Source of the DNA: Spirochaetales bacterium
GTDB lineage: Bacteria > Spirochaetota > Spirochaetia > Sphaerochaetales > Sphaerochaetaceae
Direction of reading: 5' to 3'
Assembly: GCA_022788185.1 (NCBI GenBank)
Contig: JALEVV010000079.1
Coordinates: forward strand, 1-40,581
Length of the DNA stretch: 40,581 nucleotides
The notes under the pieces are model-generated. The model was not told the origin of the DNA. It ran no database searches and saw only the letters and a list, made by a program, of their open reading frames with translations. A program made the position numbers and the translations under genes. Shown piece by piece: positions 1 through 5,009 of this stretch (within the stretch, counting starts at the first letter, position 1; every line of letters begins with the position of its first letter).

Positions 1-389
1 TTATCCAGAGCGGCGATCTCAGACTCCTCGGTGTCAGCAGTAACGTGAAGCTCAGCATCTATCCCGATGCACCGCTCTTCGAGGAAGTTGATCCCGCAGC
101 ATCTCCGTACATGAAGAACGCATTCACACCGCTTAACTTCCTCGTAAGCAACCAGGTCGATGACAGTGTCGTTGAAGTCCTGAGAAATGCCACGAAGAAG
201 GTCGTTGAGAGTGCAGAATGGAAGAGCTTCATCAAGGACAATGCGCTTGAAGAGCTCTACCTCCAGTATCCCACTGTTGAGGCTACAAAGGAATTCTATA
301 AGAACTGGGAAAGCATGGTCAGCTGGATGCTCTTCGATGCAGGTGTCACAAAGTATTCTCCTGCAGACTTCGGTATCGCTAAGCCGTGA
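1..389 (+). CDS. tctC: TctC-type substrate-binding protein of a tripartite tricarboxylate transporter, C-terminal part
   Basis: This is the 3' end of a gene that begins upstream of the window. The reading frame is open from base 3 and encodes about 128 residues ending GIAKP before a TGA. The segment looks like the C-terminal lobe of Bug/TctC-family periplasmic binding proteins, which capture carboxylates and hand them to a TctA/TctB membrane pair. The strongest support is context: tctB and tctA follow directly on the same strand, in the usual C-B-A order. The ligand (citrate, tricarballylate, another carboxylate) cannot be told from sequence. The signal peptide and N-terminal lobe lie outside the window. 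Confidence 0.85.
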   Translation, partial: IQSGDLRLLGVSSNVKLSIYPDAPLFEEVDPAASPYMKNAFTPLNFLVSNQVDDSVVEVLRNATKKVVESAEWKSFIKDNALEELYLQYPTVEATKEFYKNWESMVSWMLFDAGVTKYSPADFGIAKP

Positions 390-407
390 ACTGAAATCAT
401 GTGAATA

Positions 408-440
408 TGACCGCAGGGAAATAAAATCTCTCTGCGGTCA
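408..440 (+). promoter_or_regulatory. Intercistronic hairpin between tctC and tctB
   Basis: TGACCGCAG (408-416) pairs perfectly with CTGCGGTCA (432-440). Three further pairs inside (417-419 with 429-431, one a G-U wobble) leave a 7-nt A-rich loop. No T-run follows, so it is not a standard intrinsic terminator. Such hairpins after binding-protein genes often protect the upstream mRNA so that binding protein exceeds permease; that role is inferred here. Confidence 0.6.
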
Positions 441-462
441 ATTATGTCTTTGGAGGATTAAA

Positions 463-948
463 TTGGAAGAAAAAAATAAAAAGATAAGTCCAGTACTAAT
501 TGAAGGAACCGTACTCCTGGCTCTTTCCGTCTTAGGCATTGTCTTTTCCATAATAAGCCACTACGGTTTTAAGGTTGATTGGAAATTATCTCCTTATTTG
601 TTTCCTTTGTTCATTTCTGTAATGCTCGCCCTGCTTTCAGTCTCCCTTATTCTGAGCAGTTTTTCAGGACTTAAGGAAGAGAAGAAGGAGAAGGGGGACA
701 GAAGGACATTCATCATTTTTCTGGTGGAATGCGCAGTATACCTCCTCGTGCTGAACTATCTTGGCTTCCTTATTTCCACGATGCTTCTGCTGGGTGCGGT
801 AGTGCACCTTCTGGGCGAGAGAAAGTGGTGGAAGATCATAGTCATCAGTGTGGTGACGTCATTCATCATCTACCAGCTCTTCGGTGTTTATCTTGGTGTC
901 ATGCTTCCTAAGGGAAGACTGTTATATATGTTGGGAATTAGATTATGA
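463..948 (+). CDS. tctB: TctB-type small membrane subunit of tripartite tricarboxylate transporter
   Basis: The protein has 161 residues and is almost entirely hydrophobic. Four membrane segments are visible, roughly at residues 10-30, 43-65, 85-115 and 122-145, with a charged cytoplasmic loop (GLKEEKKEKGDRR) after the second. This is the size and topology of TctB, the poorly conserved small permease subunit that works with TctA in sodium-driven carboxylate uptake. I start it at TTG 463 because a GGAGG Shine-Dalgarno site (452-456) lies 6 nt upstream. A longer open frame runs back into tctC but would overlap it out of frame. Its stop overlaps the tctA start (ATGA), so the two are translationally coupled. 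Confidence 0.85.
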   Translation: MEEKNKKISPVLIEGTVLLALSVLGIVFSIISHYGFKVDWKLSPYLFPLFISVMLALLSVSLILSSFSGLKEEKKEKGDRRTFIIFLVECAVYLLVLNYLGFLISTMLLLGAVVHLLGERKWWKIIVISVVTSFIIYQLFGVYLGVMLPKGRLLYMLGIRL

Positions 949-2432
949 GTTTTAATTACATGATAGGGTACTTCTGTGACCCAAGATTCATCCTGCTGGT
1001 TCTGCTTGGCTCGGTGCTTGGCCTTTTCATCGGTGCCATTCCCGGCCTTTCTGTAACCATGGCAACGGCACTTCTGGTGTCAGTGACCTATTCCTGGGGC
1101 ACTGCCGATGCTATGGCCATGATCATGGGGCTTTACGTGGTGGGTGTCTTTTCAGGTGCCCTCTCCGCAATCCTGATCAACATACCGGGTGCTCCCAGCT
1201 CAGTCGTGACTGCATTTGACGGCTATCCGCTGGCAAAGAGAGGGGAGGCATATAAGTCACTCAAATACGCAACCGTCTATTCATTCATCGGTTCCGTGTT
1301 CGGCTTCGTCGCACTCTGGCTCCTTTCCGGACCCATTTCGGACATTGCCCTGAAGTTCCACCCGATTGATTACTTCCTGCTTTCCTTCTTCGGACTGCTT
1401 GCAGTCGGAAGCCTTACGAGCAAGTCCTTCACCAAGGGCCTCATCAGTGCCGCAGTCGGTCTTCTCATCGCAATGGTCGGTATGGACAGTGTCATGGGCC
1501 GCCCCAGACTTACCTTCGGCATCAGGGCACTGCAGGGCGGTATCAACGTGGTTCCAGCCCTTGTCGGTCTCTTCGGAATGACGGAAGTGCTTTCTTCCAT
1601 CATGCAGAAGAGAATGGGTGCCGAAGTAAGCGAGATGAAGAATGAAAAGGTTCCCCTTTCGGGTATACTGAAGCACTTCCCGCTGTCAATGATCTACTCA
1701 GTCATCGGTACATTTGTCGGTGCACTGCCCGGCGCCGGCGGTCCCGTTGCCTCCTTCCTTGCATATTCAACTGCCCAGAAGATCGTGAAAAAACCATCCA
1801 GGGAGTTCGGGGAGGGCGCCGTTGAGGGAATCGTCGCCAGTGAGAGCAGCAACAATGCATGTATCGGAGGTGCGCTCATCCCGATGCTCACCCTTGCAGT
1901 TCCCGGTGATGCGGTGACGGCCATAATATTAAGTGTATTCATAGTACACGGCATGCAGCCGGGACCTCTCTTCATCAAGACACAGCCCGATATGTTCGCA
2001 TCCGTTCTTGCCGGAGGATTCATCGGATGCATCTTCCTCCTGGTGCTTGGCCTGCTGGTCGCACCGAAGCTCAGTAAGCTTATTCTGGTTCCCAAGCGCA
2101 TCCTGCTCCCGATAGTAACGGTACTGTGCATCATCGGAAGCTTCGCATGCAACAACAGGGTATTTGATGTCGTGCTGATGTTCATCTTCGGTCTCATCGG
2201 ATACTTCATGAGAAAGCATGATTACCCGACAGCCCCGATGGTACTGGCAATAGTGCTTGGCGGCATGATGGACTCCAACTTCAGAAGGACCGTATCCCTG
2301 CTTGAAAGTGAGGAGCATAAGATCGCATACCTTTTCTCAAGTCCGATAACGGTGGTTCTCTTCATCGTGACTGTCCTTACCCTGTTATTCAGCATTCCGG
2401 CAGTTCAGAAGATTTTCAGAACAAAGAAATAA
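945..2432 (+). CDS. tctA: TctA-type large membrane subunit of tripartite tricarboxylate transporter
   Basis: This 495-residue integral membrane protein is the translocation subunit of the TTT system. The N-terminal half carries the family's conserved stretch: FIGAIPGLSVTMATALL near residue 28, then the NIPGAPSSVVTAFDGYPL motif near residue 83. A second glycine/proline-rich motif (GALPGAGGPVASF) near residue 262 reflects the internal repeat of the family. About eleven to twelve hydrophobic segments are visible. It overlaps tctB by 4 nt (ATGA) and has only a weak Shine-Dalgarno site, so it is probably translated by coupling. It is the last gene of the operon. The length is typical for TctA, and no residues look disrupted. 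Confidence 0.93.
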   Translation: MSFNYMIGYFCDPRFILLVLLGSVLGLFIGAIPGLSVTMATALLVSVTYSWGTADAMAMIMGLYVVGVFSGALSAILINIPGAPSSVVTAFDGYPLAKRGEAYKSLKYATVYSFIGSVFGFVALWLLSGPISDIALKFHPIDYFLLSFFGLLAVGSLTSKSFTKGLISAAVGLLIAMVGMDSVMGRPRLTFGIRALQGGINVVPALVGLFGMTEVLSSIMQKRMGAEVSEMKNEKVPLSGILKHFPLSMIYSVIGTFVGALPGAGGPVASFLAYSTAQKIVKKPSREFGEGAVEGIVASESSNNACIGGALIPMLTLAVPGDAVTAIILSVFIVHGMQPGPLFIKTQPDMFASVLAGGFIGCIFLLVLGLLVAPKLSKLILVPKRILLPIVTVLCIIGSFACNNRVFDVVLMFIFGLIGYFMRKHDYPTAPMVLAIVLGGMMDSNFRRTVSLLESEEHKIAYLFSSPITVVLFIVTVLTLLFSIPAVQKIFRTKK

Positions 2433-2440
2433 AACCCCGG

Positions 2441-2463
2441 GGACCTGTCGTCATGGCAGGTCC
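2441..2463 (+). terminator. Hairpin after tctA, possible terminator
   Basis: GGACCTG (2441-2447) pairs with CAGGTCC (2457-2463) around a 9-nt loop, just after the tctA stop. The T-rich run (GTTTTT, 2480-2485) lies 16 nt downstream of the stem, so intrinsic termination is uncertain. It could mark the 3' end of the tct mRNA in another way. Confidence 0.4.
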
Positions 2464-2504
2464 TCCGTCATTATCAGTTGTTTTTCCTGAATTCAGATAC
2501 CATG

Positions 2505-2533
2505 TTGTTACTTTTTCCTTCATTCTGTAAAAT
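2505..2533 (+). promoter_or_regulatory. Sigma-70 promoter of the 2540 gene (leaderless)
   Basis: TTGTTA (2505-2510), a 17-nt spacer and TAAAAT (2528-2533) preceded by TG form a good sigma-70 promoter. The -10 box ends 6 nt before the GTG at 2540, so the expected start of transcription is the first base of the start codon. No Shine-Dalgarno site is present. Confidence 0.65.
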
Positions 2534-2539
2534 CATCAT

Positions 2540-3340
2540 GTGGCCAGGAAAAAGTTTCTTCTGATTATATTACTGCTTGCATCTGCTTTCTGCGTTCATG
2601 CCGACAGCATTCTGGCTACCTATGACTTTACCTTCTACAAAACAGTTTCTGAGTCTCTTCAGATCGCAAATAAGGAGAAGATCGGATTTGACTATACGGG
2701 TTTCGGTTTTCTCGGCAGTAACAGGACTACGGGTCTGTTCATGCGTATCGGGCTTCAGGCCCCGTATAAGTCCCTTATCGGAATCGTGAAGCCTGAAACG
2801 GTCAGCTATGAAATAGAGGAAAACGGAAGCACCTCGATTGTGAAGGCCAGTGAAAAGACGACTGAGCTCACGCTTTCATTCATTTTAGGAGGCGCAAAGC
2901 GTTTTGCCTTTGACGAAAAGCTGGATTTCTACCTCGGATACGGCTTTCTCGTCAGCATGAACATTTTCAATAAAACCAATATCTCGAACATTATGGACAT
3001 AAAGTCCTTCCAGACCAAGCTTGCCTTTGACTTTGATGCAGGGGCAAAGTTCCTTCTGAGGGGCAAGCACTCTCTGCGTATCGGAGTTTATGGATCGTAC
3101 AGCCTCTTCTCACTGACATCGTTTACCATGACCTTCAGGGATCAGAACATCTCTCCGTTCACATACTTTGAGTCTGAATTCACTTTCCTCAGGGACAATA
3201 ATTTCTTCATACTCCCAATAAAGTACGTCGGATACATATCCATGGGTATTACATTTTCAAGCAACAGTTACAGGAAACTGTACAGATACACCATCACTGA
3301 CAGGGATGCAAACGGAATCCTGGAAGAACTTAAGCAATAA
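2540..3340 (+). CDS. Secreted beta-rich protein, putative outer-membrane beta-barrel
   Basis: I do not recognise a named family. The 266-residue protein starts with a clear signal peptide: basic ARKK, a hydrophobic core, then a cleavage-like site CVHA before DSILA. The mature part alternates polar and hydrophobic residues with many aromatics and glycines (for example GFGFLGSN, FYLGYGFLV, YVGYISMGI). This is typical of outer-membrane beta-barrels of about 8 to 12 strands, as in many spirochaete surface proteins. The GTG start at 2540 is the only one that includes the signal peptide; an in-frame TAA at 2528 blocks extension. The gene stands alone with its own promoter and converges on tRNA-Arg. 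Confidence 0.7.
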   Translation: MARKKFLLIILLLASAFCVHADSILATYDFTFYKTVSESLQIANKEKIGFDYTGFGFLGSNRTTGLFMRIGLQAPYKSLIGIVKPETVSYEIEENGSTSIVKASEKTTELTLSFILGGAKRFAFDEKLDFYLGYGFLVSMNIFNKTNISNIMDIKSFQTKLAFDFDAGAKFLLRGKHSLRIGVYGSYSLFSLTSFTMTFRDQNISPFTYFESEFTFLRDNNFFILPIKYVGYISMGITFSSNSYRKLYRYTITDRDANGILEELKQ

Positions 3341-3366
3341 AAAAACCGGATCCACATGGATCCGGT
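3339..3366 (-). terminator. Intrinsic terminator of tRNA-Arg
   Basis: Read on the minus strand, ACCGGATCC and GGATCCGGT (plus-strand arms 3345-3353 and 3358-3366, loop ACAT) form a perfect 9-bp stem. It is followed by seven T residues (complement of 3339-3345) that reach the stop codon of the convergent 2540 gene. Confidence 0.85.
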
Positions 3367-3369
3367 CAG

Positions 3370-3443
3370 TACGCCCTACAAGATTCGAACTTGTCACCTA
3401 CTGCTTAGAAGGCAGTTGCTCTATCCAGGTGAGCTAAGGGCGC
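3370..3443 (-). tRNA. tRNA-Arg (anticodon UCU)
   Basis: The 74-nt minus-strand sequence folds into a standard cloverleaf. The acceptor arm is GCGCCCT with AGGGCGT (first pair a G-U wobble) and discriminator A. The D stem is GCTC/GAGC, the anticodon stem ACTGC/GCAGT with loop CTTCTAA, and the T stem ACAAG/CTTGT with loop TTCGAAT. The anticodon TCT reads AGA and AGG codons. CCA is not encoded. Its promoter is upstream at 3464-3492 and a strong terminator follows, so it is a single-tRNA transcription unit. Confidence 0.95.
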
Positions 3444-3463
3444 ATTGTCAAAAGACAGAAAGT

Positions 3464-3492
3464 ATCTTAATTGAATAAGAATCTTTCGTCAA
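3464..3492 (-). promoter_or_regulatory. Promoter of tRNA-Arg
   Basis: On the minus strand, TTGACG (3487-3492), a 17-nt spacer and TAAGAT (3464-3469) form a sigma-70 promoter. The expected start lies near 3457, giving a pre-tRNA leader of about 14 nt. Confidence 0.6.
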
Positions 3493-3543
3493 TACCATGA
3501 AAAGGCATTTTCCATTCAATATTATGTGGTATCATGAGTGACC

Positions 3544-4149
3544 ATGAAAGCTTTCGAGATTCTCTCATCCATATATCCTGAGGAAATTAACTTCCTCCAT
3601 GCGGATACACCCTTTCAGTTTCTCGTGTGTGTATGCCTATCGGCCCAGACCACCGATGCCGCCGTCATGAGGGTTGCACCCTCTCTTTTCAGCCTCTATC
3701 CTGATCCAGCATCCCTTTCAGCTGCGGATGCGGAGGAGGTGTGGGCGATAATAAGGCCCCTGGGCTTCTGGCGGACCAAGGCAAAAAACATCATAGGTCT
3801 TGCACATGCAGTTGATGAAATGGGATACATACCTTCCACGATCGAGGAACTAATAAAGCTTCCCGGGGTGGGGCGGAAGACCGCAAACTGCTATGTCCAT
3901 CATATCTGTGGCGCTCCTGCCGTGATTGTGGACACGCACTTCAAAAGGGTTGCGGCCAGACTGGGGTATACCTCCGAAACCGATCCCGACAGGGTTGAGC
4001 TCGATATCAAGTCAAGGTATCCGGAGGAGATCTGGTCCAGAATGTCGATGGTGCTTAATCTTCATGGGCGGAAGTACTGCTTTGCGAAGAATCCTGACTG
4101 CGATCACTGTCCCGTTGCTTCTTACTGCACGAGCAGGAAACCCTCCTGA
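3544..4149 (+). CDS. nth: Endonuclease III, DNA glycosylase/AP lyase
   Basis: This 201-residue enzyme removes oxidised pyrimidines in base-excision repair and cleaves the resulting abasic site. The helix-hairpin-helix motif LPGVGRKTAN contains the catalytic lysine, and VDTHFKRVAARLG supplies the catalytic aspartate. The C-terminus has the [4Fe-4S] pattern C-x6-C-x2-C-x5-C (YCFAKNPDCDHC...YC). The length is normal. I prefer ATG 3544 over GTG 3538: an extended -10 (TGGTATCAT, 3527-3535) ends 8 nt before the ATG but only 2 nt before the GTG, and neither has a Shine-Dalgarno site. The last 28 bp overlap the convergent gene ending at 4122. Confidence 0.95.
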   Translation: MKAFEILSSIYPEEINFLHADTPFQFLVCVCLSAQTTDAAVMRVAPSLFSLYPDPASLSAADAEEVWAIIRPLGFWRTKAKNIIGLAHAVDEMGYIPSTIEELIKLPGVGRKTANCYVHHICGAPAVIVDTHFKRVAARLGYTSETDPDRVELDIKSRYPEEIWSRMSMVLNLHGRKYCFAKNPDCDHCPVASYCTSRKPS

Positions 4150-4526
4150 TAAGGTTTTACCAGCACCAGCTTCTGGTGGGTGCACGTGAAGGGCTGAAAA
4201 TCTGAAAGGGGACTTCTTTCAGAGACATATATCCCGCAGTGCTCCGGAAAGACGCCCAGGTCAGATGCAATTTTTTCAAGCTGTGCCTCCTCATCGGGGA
4301 TGAGGAGGTAGCCCAGTGCTGTCCTTACTGCCGCAGTGGAGAAGGTAAGACTCAGGCTGAAGTGCTTACGGTCGAAGGAGCGCTGATCCGTTTCTCCCAG
4401 GATAATCATGGGCGGAAGCCTCTGAATCGTTTCATCATCGTGTTCGGAAGTGAGTTTTCTTCTCAGCGCTGAGAACACCTCTTCGCTGTGTCTGTCCATC
4501 ATAAGGGCGAAAATATTTTTGTGCAT
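4122..4526 (-). CDS. Conserved-looking hypothetical protein, 134 aa
   Basis: I do not recognise this protein. It has 134 residues, no signal peptide and no membrane segment, so it is probably cytoplasmic. It mixes charged helices at the N-terminus (MDRHSEEVFSALRRKL) with beta-like segments (KHFSLSLTF, HQKLVLVKPY). The frame is uninterrupted. Its start at 4526 is preceded by a -10-like TACTAT (plus 4533-4538) exactly 6 nt upstream and by no Shine-Dalgarno site, matching the leaderless pattern of other genes here. The -35 is weak. It converges on nth with a 28-bp overlap and is divergent from the rpmB region. Confidence 0.6.
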   Translation of the reverse strand: MHKNIFALMMDRHSEEVFSALRRKLTSEHDDETIQRLPPMIILGETDQRSFDRKHFSLSLTFSTAAVRTALGYLLIPDEEAQLEKIASDLGVFPEHCGIYVSERSPLSDFQPFTCTHQKLVLVKPYQEGFLLVQ

Positions 4527-4554
4527 AAGAAAATAGTACCCTACCGGAGGAAAA

Positions 4555-4698
4555 ATGAACAGAAAGAGTATTTACAAAACATTCGATAATCTGATAAAGT
4601 CAAATAGTTGCGACCTCTCGCCTTGTTTGTCTATGCTCAAACAAATAACGCCGGGAAGTTGCCCGAATGTCAAACAACACAAGTTAAGGTGGATATAA
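4555..4698 (+). CDS. Possible small or leader ORF upstream of rpmB, 47 aa
   Basis: An ATG at 4555 follows a strong GGAGG site (4546-4550) by 4 nt and opens a 47-codon frame starting MNRKSIYKTFDNLIK. It ends with TAA 2 nt before the rpmB start codon. The strong ribosome site and the stop placement suggest a translated leader coupled to rpmB. Against this, the peptide has no recognisable character, and both candidate rpmB promoters lie inside it. It may be chance. Confidence 0.3.
   Translation: MNRKSIYKTFDNLIKSNSCDLSPCLSMLKQITPGSCPNVKQHKLRWI
4608..4665 (+). promoter_or_regulatory. rpmB promoter and two leader hairpins
   Basis: TTGCGA (4608-4613), an 18-nt spacer and TATGCT (4632-4637) are a plausible promoter. 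A perfect 7-bp dyad, TTGTTTG (4623-4629) with CAAACAA (4638-4644), is centred on the -10 and could be an operator. A second hairpin, CGGG/CCCG (4652-4655, 4662-4665), falls in the leader before rpmB. A further candidate promoter is TTTACA (4571-4576) with GATAAA (4593-4598). Confidence 0.4.
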
Positions 4699-4700
4699 TC

Positions 4701-4931
4701 ATGGCAAGAAGATGTGATATTTGCGGTAAGGGTACAGTATCTGGACAGGTCGTTCCTCGTAAAGGTCAGGCAAAGAAGAAGGGTGGTGTCGGTCAGCATA
4801 TCGGCGTTACGAAGAAGAGAGAGTTCCGCCCGAACCTGGTAACAATTAAGACTCTGATCAACGGCACACCGAAGACGATCAAGGTCTGCACGTGCTGTCT
4901 CAGAAGCGGTAAGTTTGAGAAAGTTGTATAA
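4701..4931 (+). CDS. rpmB: 50S ribosomal protein L28
   Basis: L28 is a small basic protein of the large ribosomal subunit. The 76-residue product begins MARRCDICGKG and carries two CxxC pairs (CDIC at residues 5-8 and CTCC near residue 64), the zinc-ribbon form of L28. The central part is Lys/Arg/Gly rich (RKGQAKKKGGVGQH). The start at ATG 4701 matches the family's usual N-terminus; an open frame extends upstream but is not coding for L28. A purine-rich AAGGTGG lies 9 nt upstream. A strong terminator follows at 4953. rpmB is often found alone in spirochaetes, so no partner gene is expected beside it. Confidence 0.97.
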   Translation: MARRCDICGKGTVSGQVVPRKGQAKKKGGVGQHIGVTKKREFRPNLVTIKTLINGTPKTIKVCTCCLRSGKFEKVV

Positions 4932-4952
4932 TCTTTCCAATACCCTTAGTGT

Positions 4953-4985
4953 ATGAGCCCTATCGCAGGGCTCATGTTTGTTTTT
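4953..4985 (+). terminator. Intrinsic terminator between rpmB and thrA
   Basis: ATGAGCCCT (4953-4961) pairs with AGGGCTCAT (4967-4975) around a 5-nt loop, followed by GTTTGTTTTT. This is a textbook intrinsic terminator. No convincing promoter lies between it and the thrA Shine-Dalgarno site at 4997. Confidence 0.88.
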
Positions 4986-5009
4986 AGACGTTAATTGGAG
5001 GTTTTTTAT

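Noticed and set aside
187-462. Upstream extension of tctB to an ATG at 187
   Set aside because: It would overlap tctC by 200 bp in another frame and read through the intercistronic hairpin. The TTG at 463 has a GGAGG site and gives a normal TctB.
4953-4994. Thr-type leader peptide in the rpmB-thrA terminator (ATG within the stem, 13 codons)
   Set aside because: The frame has no threonine or isoleucine cluster, only one isoleucine, and no ribosome site. The hairpin is explained as the rpmB terminator.
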